The notes: generated from the sequence alone by a model not told the origin. Positions 10,601 to 21,860 are shown, counted from the stretch's first letter. The stretch is DNA of 64,000 nt from Epithemia pelagica (GCA_946965045.2 OX337229.1:1674001-1738000), one strand, 5' to 3'. Numbers and translations: made by a program.

Positions 10601-11517
10601 GACGACACTTTTAGATCACTCACCTCATGGCGTTCGCGAATTAGGTATCTTCGATGGACACAGCGGAAACCTTGCTTCCAAATATGCCACATCTTTCCTT
10701 TTCCGTGCAATGGTTTCAAGACTTAATTCTTTGGAATCTATCGATGACAAAAACCTCTGGGCAAATTCTGTTGTTAATCAGACAGTGGAAGCTTTCCACG
10801 ACATCCACAAAGGTTTTCTGAGTGCATTGTCGAAAAAGTTTGGCGGGGCGATGATGGATCAAAGCGGCACCACAGCGACAGTGATGCTTGTTAACTCCCG
10901 AGGCGTTGAAGAGTCGGTTATTTTTGCAAACCTTGGAGATTCTCGAGCAGTTCTTTCCACGCAGGCAAACGGGACTTTAAACGCAGTCCAACTAACGAAA
11001 GACCACACCGCTTCCGACTTGAGGGAAAGGAACTTTGTTGTAGAACGGGGTGGCTTTGTAAAGGTTCACAATGGTGTTGCACGAGTGAATGGCACTCTCG
11101 TAGTAACAAGATCAATAGGAGATGCTGCCCTTGCCGGATACCTATCACAAACGCCAGATGTATTCGTCTTCAGCAAACATGAGCTTTTGGACCGCTGTGG
11201 TGACTTAAAGGGTGACACCGTCATCCCGTGTTTCGTGATTCTGGCCTCGGATGGACTCTGGGATACGGTTGACAATCAAGAAGCGGTACGTTCGTAAAAG
11301 CATGACGAAGAAACGTGGAAAATGAGACTCCTGAAATACTTGATTCCTTTTGTTACAGGTTTGGATGGTAGCTGAAACCGTGATGTCATCGTCTACAAAG
11401 TCGTCTTGGCGCGACAACACCAGTCTTCAACAAGCGGCCGAATCGCTGGTTCACGAAGCTTACGTCCGAGGATCATCGGATAACATTGGCGTTTGCGTTG
11501 TCGCTCTTGAAGAATGA
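7647..11517 (+). CDS. Protein kinase - C2H2 zinc finger - PP2C phosphatase fusion with signal peptide
   Basis: I infer eight exons: 7647-8601, 8702-9272, 9352-9710, 9785-9806, 9877-10087, 10175-10562, 10645-11285 and 11359-11517, giving 1101 aa. All junctions are GT/AG and preserve frame. Residues 1-21 form a signal peptide or anchor (MKRAQALVLLVAVLEALTA). A 290-aa unknown region with a Trp-rich patch follows. The kinase comes next: Gly loop GGSHGEVWRG (split by intron 1), LILKRL lysine, HRDIKPSN (split by intron 2), DFS in place of DFG, YAPPEAL and DSWSIGIVALELL. A C2H2 finger (CPKC...H-x5-H, about 759-781) precedes PP2C, whose motifs are intact: FDGHSG, SGTTA, NLGDSRAV, RSIGD, ASDGLWD, SSDNIGV. 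It could both add and remove phosphate in the same pathway. The leader suggests a secretory or endomembrane location, which is unusual for PP2C. The stop at 8642 lies inside intron 1. Confidence 0.85.
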
Positions 11518-11744
11518 GAGTTACGTTTCATTTGGTCACGATGGGAAATAAGTTACTGGCCTGATCATCATGGAAAGGAAACCACTCCACAAAGGAAATC
11601 GGCACACAAAAGTGAATCACCAGAGATACAAATACAGAAGTTAAAGATTGTATTTTGTATGCATAACAAAACGTATTTCCTAATCCAATACTTTCATAGA
11701 ATGAAAAAAGTCTTTTTCTACTGTGTGTTGAGAGACACTGATTC

Positions 11745-13225
11745 CTATACGATCGAGGACAAACGTCGATTCGACCGTCGCCTTTCCGGTGCACGGGCGG
11801 CGGCTTGGGTTTCCAAGAATTCATGGGCTTCATCTCCCGAAAGCACGATGGTATCAACGACCGTGTTGAAGGAAGAGCAGTTGAAACATTGTATTCCCAG
11901 AAAATGCCAGGCTCGTGCGTCCTCCGATTGTTCGCAATCATTGCAAGTGATATTGACGACTCGAGCCAGTTCGGGAGGCACTGGTTGAAGAGAAACTCCT
12001 GCTGCCATGGCCTCCCATGTGGGTAACATGCGTTCTCGGGTTTCAGCCGTCTTTTTGCAAATGGGACAACGACTGTCATGCGCAGCTAGCATTTTGAAAC
12101 ACTCCCAATGAATCGCATGGCCGCACGGCATTTCATGCGACGCCGAGCGCGAATCAAAAAGATTTTCTTGACACACGGGGCAGTTGGCCTTGTACTTGCC
12201 GTCTTTGCAATGATGACTATCAAACAGGGTCACGTCGATGCACATTCCACAGTCATCGCAATGTTCAAAGTTTTCCGCTCCACCTACGCGACAAAACCCA
12301 CATTTGTCACAGTGATACGGTTTCTCTGTATCGTTCATCCACAAATTACAGATTTTACAGTGGTATTCACCAAATTTGCACCCACATTCGACGCATTTGT
12401 TGCTGGCAAAATGTCAACAGAGAAAAAGGAAAGGGAAGGAAGATCGAGATATAACCGTCAGATTACAACAAACTGGTCAGAAAGTCTTTCATAGAATCAC
12501 AGACTCACGTTTTAGAAGATTGCCTTGTGTAACAGTTCCTACATATGACCTCTTGAATAGCAAACCTGTCAATGTTGTGATGAGTGTCTTCGTTTGCTTC
12601 AGGAGTGACGGTGCTGGTAAATCTCGATGGAAGGGATGCAGAGCGGTGGTACTGCCCGGCATTAGATATTTCTATGGATACCGACCAAACAGAAACAAAA
12701 AGGCTCGTGAGAACTCATTCCAACATCGTTGGCCATTGGTTTCAGGGTAGCAGATACAAGAACAAACTGGCAACACGTACTCGGGGGCAAGCAAGGCCAT
12801 TCATCGTGACATATGCGGCATCCAAAGGCTGCACCACAACAGGGCGCAATAATGGTACACTGTCGTTGGTAATGGGAGCAGCTTGGTCGTTGTTCTTCGG
12901 CGCGACGAGTCTCGGCATTCGAAATATGAAAGTCCTTGTCATAGCTATACGACACGACAGAGATATTATCATCGGCCCCGCCAGATGTACCAACGCTGCT
13001 TGTCATGCTTGTTCCAGAAAGACTGCTGCGTCGACCATCCATCAAATGTTGAATCGACCGTCGCTTCTCAATCGGGGCCAAGGAATCGTCCGCCATGATC
13101 GCTTTGATACTAGCTCGTCTCTCTCGTTCTTGATCAACCGTCATAGAATTCCGACGTCGAGCTGGATGGTGGACTTCGTAGCCCATATCCACCACCGTTG
13201 GGATGTCACTCGCTGCGGTCGCCAT
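11745..13225 (-). CDS. RCHY1-like: CHY zinc finger / RING E3 ubiquitin ligase, Pirh2-like
   Basis: Three exons by inference: 12781-13225, 12509-12596 and 11745-12402 on the minus strand, giving 396 aa. The first 90 residues are low-complexity and Arg/Ser-rich. The CHY finger follows (CSHYQRQC, APCC, CRICHDEW), then NIDRF, the CTCHY-type Cys-rich block (CVECG, YHCKICNLW, YHCDKCGFCRVGG) and a RING (CPVCQENLF, MPCGHAIHWECF, CPICKK). It ends in a rubredoxin-like zinc ribbon (ITCNDC, QCFNCSSFNT). This order is that of RCHY1/Pirh2 and the plant MIEL1/BRUTUS-tail proteins, which ubiquitinate substrates with E2 enzymes in cytosol and nucleus. The gene is convergent with the kinase-PP2C gene, with a gap of about 230 bp. 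The middle exon is only 88 nt. Confidence 0.9.
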
Positions 13226-13875
13226 GGTGCAATATCCGAAGAAACACCGAAATCTAAGTCTTTCGAAAAGTGAACAACTATAGAATACTTCCCCAAATGA
13301 TCAAAAGCGCCCCGATGCCCCAAGAACCCCGAATGAAAAGACTTGAACGGTTCTATGTTCAACACGAAGCTGTCACATTCACGGTTTGTTGTTTTCCTTC
13401 CAAGGTTGTAGAACTCGATGGTAAAGGCTCTGTAGACCTCGATTGGTCGAGACGGAAAAAATTGCTGGCAGTGGACAGGGCTATATCGCCGTCACCCAAT
13501 GAAGAATCCTAATAAAAGTGCGTGGACGTCGACACTGCCGGGGGAAAGTGGGGGAATCGGACATGCATATGCTCTGGTTACTGTAGTAAGTTGTGTAGTT
13601 GTGACAGCCCAATCGATCTCCAGACTTTTGTAGGGTGTGATCCCTCTAATTAAATGGAAACGGCATAACTATCGCTATGGGGAAGTCATTAAACAGTCAT
13701 TGATCATATATGAATTTCGTTTTTGTTTCTGTTTGCGTTTTAGAACCGTACAAAAAACATAGAATCCACCCAAAAAATGAAATGACGGCGCTGACGCTGA
13801 TGGTAGCTTTCTCCCAACAAACGTAGAAGTAGAACTCTAGCTCGCTTCCTTGATCAAAGTTAACAATGTGACGGG
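13226..13875. other. Intergenic, likely RCHY1-like promoter
   Basis: 650 bp between the start of the RCHY1-like gene and the 3' end of the methyltransferase gene. An 80-codon plus-strand frame (13270-13512) shows no family features and I do not call it. No other signal is seen. Confidence 0.4.
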
Positions 13876-14808
13876 CTACGTTGAACGAGGTTTTTGGATT
13901 CGAAGCATATGAATACGTCCGGGATCTTGATAAAATGGATCAAGGTACTCATTAGAAACGCGAGTGATCGATAAATGCAAGTCATCCGCTTCCGTGAAAA
14001 ATGCGGATGGATCGAACCTCTCCTCGTAGCAGATTAAAGCCACAGCGTGTGGGTGGAGTTGGAGAAGTTTGTTCAAGAGACGAGCCAATGGCACCAAAAG
14101 AAAGGATGCGTAGGGTAGGAACAGATCCGATCCAACAATAACATCAATCGTCATACCTCCGGTTCTATCTTGACCGTCGTGCAGCACCCCATCTGGCAAT
14201 TGGTCAAGCTTTGTCCAATCTAGTGGTACTGCTTGTGTGCATTGTTCAAGATTGTTCTCCTCAATGTTGCGTTGAATGAGGGGAAGATTTTCGGCCAAGT
14301 CCGACAGAATCACATGGCGAGCTTTGAGAAACTTGCCAATATACAACCCCACTGCGCCTGTTCCCGATCCCAATTCGAGGACAGTGGCCTTTTCCCATTC
14401 CATATTATTAACACCGCCATTTTGCCATGAAACAGGAAGGGGTCGCATATCCTGAAGAACGCCTGGCCGGTTAATGGAATGACACATGACGAGAGCTGCA
14501 TCCCATAGATCACTCCCTGTTGAGTTGGCTCTATGTTCGAGATGAAAAGTCAAGGATTCTTCGTCATTCTTGTTGTGGGTATTGCCCTTGTCCCCAATAC
14601 GAGTCTCTGGACGATAACACTGTCGGTACAACGTGAAGTGGCAAATGTTGCGATCCACCTGGTCTTGAAACGTAGGTATTCCCCAATTGCGACGAGGACA
14701 GCTGGAGCGCTTCCGCGTAATACCAGCTTCTCCCTGGCTGTCGTCAAAAAGAGCATCGCTTGCAGAAAGAGCCAACAATGGATTCTCTTCGCTACTGTCT
14801 CTGTCCAT
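13876..14808 (-). CDS. METTL21-like class I protein methyltransferase
   Basis: Single-exon gene, 310 aa. It has the hallmarks of the Methyltransf_16 (METTL21/EEF1AKMT/VCPKMT) family of SAM-dependent protein-lysine methyltransferases. A W-[DE]-x-A element (GSDLWDAALVM) precedes the SAM loop VLELGSGTGAVGLY. The acidic ribose-binding strand is VILSDLAENL, the post-II region is TIDVIVGSDLFLPYASF, and the late family motif ALICYEERFDPSAFF follows. In this family (D/E)xxY-type motifs sit at the active site; here GSDLFLPY fills the position. The substrate is likely a chaperone or translation factor, but cannot be told from sequence. The first 100 residues are less conserved and may be disordered. 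Start chosen at the first ATG (14808). Confidence 0.85.
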   Translation of the reverse strand: MDRDSSEENPLLALSASDALFDDSQGEAGITRKRSSCPRRNWGIPTFQDQVDRNICHFTLYRQCYRPETRIGDKGNTHNKNDEESLTFHLEHRANSTGSDLWDAALVMCHSINRPGVLQDMRPLPVSWQNGGVNNMEWEKATVLELGSGTGAVGLYIGKFLKARHVILSDLAENLPLIQRNIEENNLEQCTQAVPLDWTKLDQLPDGVLHDGQDRTGGMTIDVIVGSDLFLPYASFLLVPLARLLNKLLQLHPHAVALICYEERFDPSAFFTEADDLHLSITRVSNEYLDPFYQDPGRIHMLRIQKPRST

Positions 14809-15081
14809 TGCGTCGGTGGGAGTGGGAGCGAGAGCGACAACAAGTATTTGATTCCGACGAACGTTGTCTGGGCTGACAAAATATCTGTCAGTTCACACGA
14901 CTATGCTCGTTGTCAGTTGGATCGTGACTTTGAGACGTGTGGCGCGTGTGATATTGTGATTGGATCTTCTTTGGATCTTCTTTCTTTCGCGCTATTTTGA
15001 GATTCTGTTGCTTCGTCACATTTCAACATGAGCATGGACAAAGGAAAGTAAAAGACGGAATCCTATGCCAAGAAAGCAAAA

Positions 15082-16805
15082 ATGATCACTTCCATGGACG
15101 TCACGAAATGGATACTTTGGAGTGCTGCCTTTCTCCTTTCGGTTCTTGTTCTGCTCTTTTTGTGGGTTAGACCAAAATCGATTGATCCTCGTCTTCCTGG
15201 ACCAAAGCGACATCCACTACTTGGCATCACCTTTTTTGATATGAGCGAACTCACGAATGGAATACCCTTTGACTGGGCTCATTGGCCGACCATATCTGTT
15301 GTGCTGTCCAGACTGTACAAATTTCACACATGGGGAGGTACGAGAATGAAGTCGCATCGCATGTGCGTTCTTTGTAAATGTCTGCAGTCTCATGGTGTTG
15401 TACTGCCATTTCTTGTATTGTCCCTGTCCAGGCCCGACACTGAATATTGGATTTGGTGGAGCATTCTTCAACATTGTGTCGCCTCGGTGCTTGGAATACA
15501 TTCTTCGTGACAATTTTGAAAACTACATCAAAGGCAAGCTTTCCCGGTCCTTTGTAGAGCTGATGGGGGAGGCTACCTTCAACTCTGACGGGACTCGATG
15601 GAAATTTGTACGTTCGTCTTCACCACATTTGTTTGCCTGTCGGGCTTGTGTTGAGCACATTCTCTCATTTGTTTCTGTCCTTCATTTGATACTGCACAGC
15701 ATCGTAGGATTACCGTTGGTCTTTTGAATCGAACAACCGTTGAACATGCTGCTGAAATACTAAGCGATAACTTTATCAACTAGAGAAAATCATTCGAGAT
15801 GAGCAACGCAACGAAATCTTTGATTTTCAAAAGATTGCCTTCAGTCTGTCAATGGATGTGTTTGTCAAGATCGGATTTGGTATTGATTTGAATGGTCTCG
15901 GAACCAACCGATATGCTCCGTTCATTGAGGCATTGGACGAATTGAGCCTTCATATTCATGAACGATTCAATGATCTCTTATGGGAAATGAAGCAAAAATT
16001 TGCAATTGGGAAAAGAGAGCAACGCGTCAAAAAGTTAACAACAGTGATCGACGACTTTGCGGATGAAATCATTGAAGCTGTCAAAAATACACAGAACTCC
16101 CACAACAATGCCGACGCCTCGAAATCAACCGGTGGGGACAATATTGTTTCTCGCTACCTCGCCTCCTGCCGAGACCAGAATCTCCCCAACCCAACAAACA
16201 GAGAACTTCGTGACTTAGTGATTGGGTTTGTCTTTGCTGGTCGTGATACGACCTCTGTTGCCCTCACCTGGACTCTCTACGAACTGCTCAAGAACCCCTC
16301 TGCAACTTCCAAAATACGACAAGAAGTCAAAGAGATTAGTAAAGGTTTGCCACTGACATACGAAATGATCCAAAACATGCCATTTCTCCATGCAACGATT
16401 ATGGAATCGCTCCGTTTACACCCCTCCGCTCCCGAGAGTTTTCGCTTCGCAGTGAATGACGATGTTCTCCCGGATGGCACAATAATACCTGCTGATTCCT
16501 TGATAATGTACTCTATCAACACAATCAATCACTGCGAAAATGTGTGGGATGATCCCGCATCGTTCAAACCTGAACGATTCTACGGGAAGAAGGAACCATC
16601 ACCATTTGCCTTTGCCACGTTCAATGCCGGACCTCGCGTATGTCCAGGTAGGAATCTCGCACTCGTGGAGATCAAGCTTAGTATTGCCTTCCTGCTTTCT
16701 CGTTTCGAATTTGAAGATGTGTATGGACATGACGGAAGCTATGTGTGGACAACTGTCATGGCTATGAAGGGAGGCTTCCAGGTGAGGGCAAAAGCTTTTT
16801 CCTGA
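15082..16805 (+). CDS. Cytochrome P450, CYP86-clan, with an apparent 1-nt frameshift
   Basis: Exons by inference: 15082-15337, 15432-15607 and 15700-16805. An N-terminal anchor (WILWSAAFLLSVLVLLFLWV) is followed by a Pro-rich hinge (DPRLPGPKRHP). The I-helix is FVFAGRDTTS, a pattern typical of the CYP86/94/704 fatty-acid hydroxylase clan. The K-helix ExxR is ESLRLHP, and the heme loop is FNAGPRVCPGR with the Cys ligand. It probably oxidises fatty acids or related lipids at the ER. In exon 3 the frame reads through WKF/HRR...DNFIN and then hits TAG at 15781. The correct continuation (LEKIIRDEQRNEIFDF) is in another frame, starting with the C at 15780. One base appears to be missing. With it restored the length (512 aa) is normal. 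Either a sequencing error or a recent pseudogene. Confidence 0.8.
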
Positions 16806-17967
16806 TTTGTATGTTTTTCTGCACTCTCTAGTAGCCATCAAAAGGTTATTAATATCATGGAATGTGGATGTCCAAGCATCAGGAACTTGTTACGCCAGGT
16901 CATGTGGCATTTATCGTCTACCAAAGGTTCATTTTTCCCCACTTCCTGCAAGAGATTCTGTGAAGCAACGGGGGGAACTAAGGTTCATTGCGCAAGATAT
17001 TGGTGACTTCACGCCGACCTAGAGATAAATAGGAAAGTACTACCGTCTGCAGTTAATAACAATATACAAGTGTTCACCATTCGCAGGAGTCACACGGGAC
17101 AATGCTCGGAGAACTTTGACATCGGAGCGAGTATAGAACCTTCATGACAACGAAGCCAGCGGCATAAGCATCAGTAGGCACTACTTCTACGTAATCGATC
17201 GACTGATAACAGAGACTTCCGTACCAATGTCTATCTGGCCGCAATGCTACTCCTAACATACTTCATAGAGTCAAACCGTAACACTTGTAGATTCTATTTT
17301 CTGTATTTCCTGAAATAGGCATGCAACGACTCCCAACCCCCAAAACGAATTTGAGATAATGCCTCTCTTTACTCTCTACGGTGAAGGCAATGGATGCCTC
17401 TTTAAACTAAGAATATTAAAACAAATTCTGGCTAGCTACTTGTAGGAAATGTGTTGTAGCTAGCTACGAGTAGAGGTAGTTTCTTGTATTATTGACGACG
17501 CCGACCAGACACAACGAAGACGCCAACAAGACACAAAACCTCATCACAGACAGAACCGTGAAAGACACGCGAGAGATGTATAAAAGATATGTAAACAAAT
17601 GCGAACTTTGATCAAACCGAAACATTTACACTAGGACAAAAAGTACTTCCACTTTCGAGGCTTTAGGCAAGCCACAGCCCCAACAAGCATCACGCTGTTC
17701 ACACCACAAGTTGCCCTTTCACACTCTTCGCATTTGTGCATCATTTCATTCTCCTCCGATTCGGTTTTGTGCACGAAAGACACGATTGTATTGTCAAGGC
17801 GAAGGATTTGTAATCTCTAGTTGTTGGGGATGCTTTCTTGTTCATTGTGATTCAAAAGAGAGGGCGACCCCCACGCACTTTCGCTGTTGTGTGTTGTGTA
17901 GTGCGTAGACCATTCGGATTTGTCGTATACTTTGAAATTGGTCCGCAACCCGAACCAGCACCCAACG
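16806..17967. other. Intergenic, 1.2 kb
   Basis: No supported gene. A small inverted motif (AGCTAGCTAC and its complement) recurs at about 17434-17480. A CA/GA-rich tract near 17500-17570 precedes the polyQ gene and may belong to its promoter or 5' UTR. Confidence 0.4.
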
Positions 17968-18735
17968 ATGTCGAACCAAGACGATCACAATCACAACTTA
18001 GGTGGTGACCAAGAAGACGACCTCACAAATCTGATGAACTTCGCACAAGAGAACGATCAACGTGAATCGGATTTGTACCAACAAGCCGCGGTTCTCCAGC
18101 AGCTCTATCAACAGCAACAACAACTTGCAACGCAACAACAACAACAACAGCTCGTAGCACAGCAGCAACAACAACAACACAAAGAACAGAACGCTGTTTT
18201 GCATGCTCAGCTTAACCTAAAAGGCATTTCCCAGCCGATTCAGCAGACTTTTTCACAGAAAGCAGAGGTGACAACGAATCAGGAAAATCAAGAACCACAG
18301 TATCAACAGACCGCTACCCAAGTACCTGGCCATCTTGCCGATCAACATTCCAACATGCAGTTCCAAGTGTTGGCGAACCCTTTTGTTCTCCATCAAGGTC
18401 TTCCAAGAGATCACCGAGTAACACAGCGGCCATTCAATGGACGCGCAAACCTTAACGAGAGAGAATGCTTTTTCATTTTCGTCAAGATACTCCTCAAGCT
18501 CATGGCGAATAATCCAAGTCTAAGATCTCGAGCCAAAGCCATAATAGGCGAGTGCACCAAGAGAAATCGAATGGGAGATATTGACTATGTGCCGCTACAA
18601 GATGCAGTGGAGCGTCGGCTCAAGGGATGTATGGGGGAATCGTACTGGACAAGAGCCAAGCTGTTCTTTAACGCTTACTGCGAGAGGAATGGAATTCAAC
18701 AGCCAATATCCCTCCCTCCTATTGCTCCGGTCTAG
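17968..18735 (+). CDS. PolyQ protein with diatom-type conserved C-terminal domain
   Basis: Single exon, 255 aa from the ATG at 17968 (MSNQDDHNHN). The open frame upstream has no ATG. Residues 40-75 are almost pure Gln with short interruptions, encoded mainly by CAA with some CAG, followed by a Gln/Thr-rich linker. The last 80 residues form a compact conserved-looking module: ECFFIFVKILLKLM, NPSLRSRAKAIIGECTKRNR, YVPLQDAVERRLKG, WTRAKLFF. I recall similar C-terminal modules in many diatom proteins of unknown role, often combined with Gln-rich N-termini; this is recall, not a search. A regulatory or DNA-binding role is only a guess. The repeat is likely length-polymorphic. Confidence 0.75.
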   Translation: MSNQDDHNHNLGGDQEDDLTNLMNFAQENDQRESDLYQQAAVLQQLYQQQQQLATQQQQQQLVAQQQQQQHKEQNAVLHAQLNLKGISQPIQQTFSQKAEVTTNQENQEPQYQQTATQVPGHLADQHSNMQFQVLANPFVLHQGLPRDHRVTQRPFNGRANLNERECFFIFVKILLKLMANNPSLRSRAKAIIGECTKRNRMGDIDYVPLQDAVERRLKGCMGESYWTRAKLFFNAYCERNGIQQPISLPPIAPV

Positions 18736-19604
18736 AAGTCATGAGAGCATTTGGTCCCTGTTTAATTATGCACAACACCATTGTATGTGTTTGAATATAA
18801 CTCATGAATGAGCGGTCCTTACGATGAAGGCGAAAGATATGACAGAAGCCTACCAAACAGGGTTCTACAACGAAGCCTGTACAATTTCTTTTGTTGTTGC
18901 CGATCACACACAAGTTCGATCTCATCTTTCAAGCTAAGCTTAGTAACTGTATCATACCGGGAACACCTCATATTCTTATATCACGATGGTCTTAGGGTCT
19001 AGATGTGTTCGGAGGGATGTTGTGGGACGTATTTATTAAACGTGACGAACCTTTGGGTTTAGGAGTCGAAAATAGTATCCCATTGGCCATCGCGTTAAGT
19101 ATATAGCTTCAATTCAGTAACACGGACGAACAGTTCGTATCGATACGAAGGACAAGGACAGAGCAACCAGGGAAGGTCGTCCTATGGAGTTATACCAAGC
19201 CACTGTTTTTGTGTATACTTTTGACAACCCGCTGCAGCAACGTCGCCGTTGGTTTTTAGAGAAAGGAGAGAGAGGATAAAGTTGCAACAAACCTCTAACC
19301 TTACCCTTACCGAAAGACGAAAGACGCCCTATTGTAGCTCATGATGTGCATTGAATCCACACCCACTAAAGCGTGACACAACATTCCGCTAGGGGTATTA
19401 CCGGCCGAGATTCAATCGTGCACCTCGTGAATCCCGCAACAACACTGTCACCTGTCACCTGTCACTCATTTTCTACCTTATCCTTCCATAAAAACCGAAA
19501 TTGGAAACAAGAAACCACCCCAATTAAACGTGAACCTGGACGTACCATTGCGTCTTGGATAAGTCATATCGGTCAGCCAGAGAAGTGGTCAACTCGACCA
19601 GATC
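18736..19604. other. Intergenic, 0.9 kb
   Basis: No gene or repeat is supported here. It presumably holds the promoter and 5' UTR of the RING-H2 gene starting at 19605. Confidence 0.4.
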
Positions 19605-21296
19605 ATGTCGAAATCTCGTGGAGGAACGTCGGCTGGGTTGTTTGATGAGGATGGACCTTCTCCGAACGACTCTCCACCAATGTCTCCAGTGGTGACAATG
19701 CTGCGTTGTCCGAACTGCAATCATTTGGTTCCTGAAGCAAATATGGAGCTCCATTTGCTTCGCTCGTGTCAGGCATCAAAGCCTCGAGCCGTGCCAAATG
19801 ACAATTCGAACCGAGGACATTACAATGGTGGTTCTCGAAACAACCAATTGAGTACAGACGATCCCTCGGAAAACTTGTCAGGCGAAGAAGAAAACCATGA
19901 CAGAAAACCCGAAGCCTTACGTTCTAGTGGGAGACTTCAAAATAATCCTGTGGATCTTGTCACTCCACCACGAGCCAACAACGAAGAAAGGCGACCTTTT
20001 TCAGTCGTTCCAGCAGCTGCTGCTGCTGCGCAATCTTTCGTACCGTCCGAGTCCCATTCTGTTGTGCGCGCGAACGAAACGACTCTTGGAAGAAATGAAG
20101 TCAATTCGAATGATAATCAAGTTATTGATATATTGGATGATGATGCAGAAGAGGCGAGTGAAAGTGACCATGTCGAAGAACAGTGGGCATGTGGTATTTG
20201 CACTTTGCTCAACCCGATGACAGCCTCTCATTGTGATGCGTGTCAAACCCCCAATCCAAATCGTCCGCGGCAACCTGACCCAGTGAGACGTGAGCAGCTT
20301 GTAGAAGACGTTTATGAACATGACCGTCTGTTTCGCAATCGTGAGCGACTTGTTGAAGACATGTTTGGTCATGAGAATCATCCGTACGACCGAAACAATC
20401 TTGCCACATCAAGCTCGGCTTCCTACCTTTCAGGGGGAGCTCTCATGGGCGGAATACTTGGTGCGGCTGCGTCTTACGCTGGTGGACGACCCTTGGCCTC
20501 GGGGGCATTATCTGGTGCTATGCATGGTGCCATTGGTGGTGCTTTCTTGAATGAAATACTTCGGGACCGAATAGACGCGTCATCGCCACAACGTACAGAG
20601 TCAATGAGTTCAGTTCGCCGGACTAGAGAAGCCGCTGCGGTCTCCCAATCCGCCTCATGGGAAAGCTCCACGGACAACTTCCCACATCATCCCCGAAACC
20701 GTCGCCGTCGCCGTACCTCCCGAGACCGTAGTGATGCCTTTGATGAAGCAACCCCTCGCCGAACCGCGCGGCGCTCAACAAGAGGAAGAAGAGGCCGCGG
20801 TGGCACAGCTACAACTACAACGACTGTCATCACGACACCTGGCGGAACTCGCGTTGTGCTCAATGAAAGAGGATTGGGTGAGCACTTTGGAGCTGGGGCT
20901 TCAGACCCCTTCTTGGTGGCGATGGAGACACTCATGTCGTCGTCGCCCCAGTTTCGAACCATGCATGGGTTGGACGGAATGTCGTATGAACAATTGCTTA
21001 GTCAATTTGGAGATGGATCGGAAAACATGGGCGCAAGCGAAGGACATATTGCCTCGTTGCCTGAATCGATTGTGAGCAATGCGGAAGCTTTACCCGCCGA
21101 TTCTCGCCAGTGTTCGATATGTCTGGAAGATTTTAAGGACGGTGACACTCGCAAAATCCTGCCTTGCTTGCATGGATTTCATAAGGACTGCGTCGACAAG
21201 TGGCTCCGTCAAAATGGAGCATGTCCAATTTGTAAATTCCGAATTCAAAACACAGGCGAGCATAACGACGACGTGAACAACTCGAACACCGAGTAG
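19605..21296 (+). CDS. RING-H2 E3 ubiquitin ligase with RanBP2 and N-terminal zinc fingers
   Basis: Single exon, 563 aa. Near the N-terminus CPNCNHLVPEANMELHLLRSC forms a C2HC (UBZ/TRAF-like) finger. At about residue 198 WACGICTLLNP...HCDAC is a RanBP2-type finger (W-x-C-x2-C-x10-C-x2-C), a module that often binds ubiquitin or RNA. A Gly/Ala-rich hydrophobic stretch (GGALMGGILGAAASYAGG...GGAFLNEIL, about 275-315) could insert into or associate with a membrane. An Arg-rich segment and the C-terminal RING-H2 follow (CSICLEDF, LPCLHGFHKDCVDKWL, CPIC). The enzyme should transfer ubiquitin from an E2; the RanBP2 finger may recruit ubiquitinated targets. Linkers are Ser/Arg-rich and probably disordered. 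The combination is unusual but each domain is clear. Confidence 0.9.
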   Translation: MSKSRGGTSAGLFDEDGPSPNDSPPMSPVVTMLRCPNCNHLVPEANMELHLLRSCQASKPRAVPNDNSNRGHYNGGSRNNQLSTDDPSENLSGEEENHDRKPEALRSSGRLQNNPVDLVTPPRANNEERRPFSVVPAAAAAAQSFVPSESHSVVRANETTLGRNEVNSNDNQVIDILDDDAEEASESDHVEEQWACGICTLLNPMTASHCDACQTPNPNRPRQPDPVRREQLVEDVYEHDRLFRNRERLVEDMFGHENHPYDRNNLATSSSASYLSGGALMGGILGAAASYAGGRPLASGALSGAMHGAIGGAFLNEILRDRIDASSPQRTESMSSVRRTREAAAVSQSASWESSTDNFPHHPRNRRRRRTSRDRSDAFDEATPRRTARRSTRGRRGRGGTATTTTTVITTPGGTRVVLNERGLGEHFGAGASDPFLVAMETLMSSSPQFRTMHGLDGMSYEQLLSQFGDGSENMGASEGHIASLPESIVSNAEALPADSRQCSICLEDFKDGDTRKILPCLHGFHKDCVDKWLRQNGACPICKFRIQNTGEHNDDVNNSNTE

Positions 21297-21860
21297 AACC
21301 AACCGCCGGTACGACCCGTGAGGGTGACATTTCGACAATGATTCAGTTCTTGTACAGGCCTTTAGCCTATAGAGATAACATTAGAAAAGACTATTCTCAT
21401 ATCTCGGCTACATACGGCGCAAGATGGGACGCGCTTCTCTTGGCATTCTAGAGAAAGCATGCCAAGTTGCATACTTTTTGTTCAGGTGGGCCTGAGGTTC
21501 ATTGGTGAAGGTGCAATTGAGCCACTGGATCGGTGATCGGAGACCTCAAATGCTCGAAATTCACTAGCTAGCTAGAGGAGTAGCGTGGTCACACGCCGTG
21601 ACTGAATGCTCGTACGTGTTCTGGTAGTTGGGTCCATCTTTTGCACGCGAAGTCACGCAGTCCAGTTGCGGTGCGACGTGTGACATTGAGGATGGCACGA
21701 TATTTCCTAGCGTTCTTGAGGTTCTTGACAAGTTCCTACGAATAGGGGAGAGTACGCATTCACTTGACGTCATGGTGGTGATGATGTTCGGAGGAACGAC
21801 GACCAACGAACTTGTTGGCGGAGTCTCGTGCAGTGTATGTATGCTATCAAGAGTGTATCT
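21297..21860. other. Intergenic, 0.6 kb
   Basis: Short frames only. An AGCTAGCTAG motif lies near 21565. No gene is called. Confidence 0.4.

Noticed and set aside
12584-13273. 229-codon plus-strand ORF
   Set aside because: Antisense shadow of the CHY-RING gene exons, which show strong family motifs on the minus strand. No domain on the plus strand.
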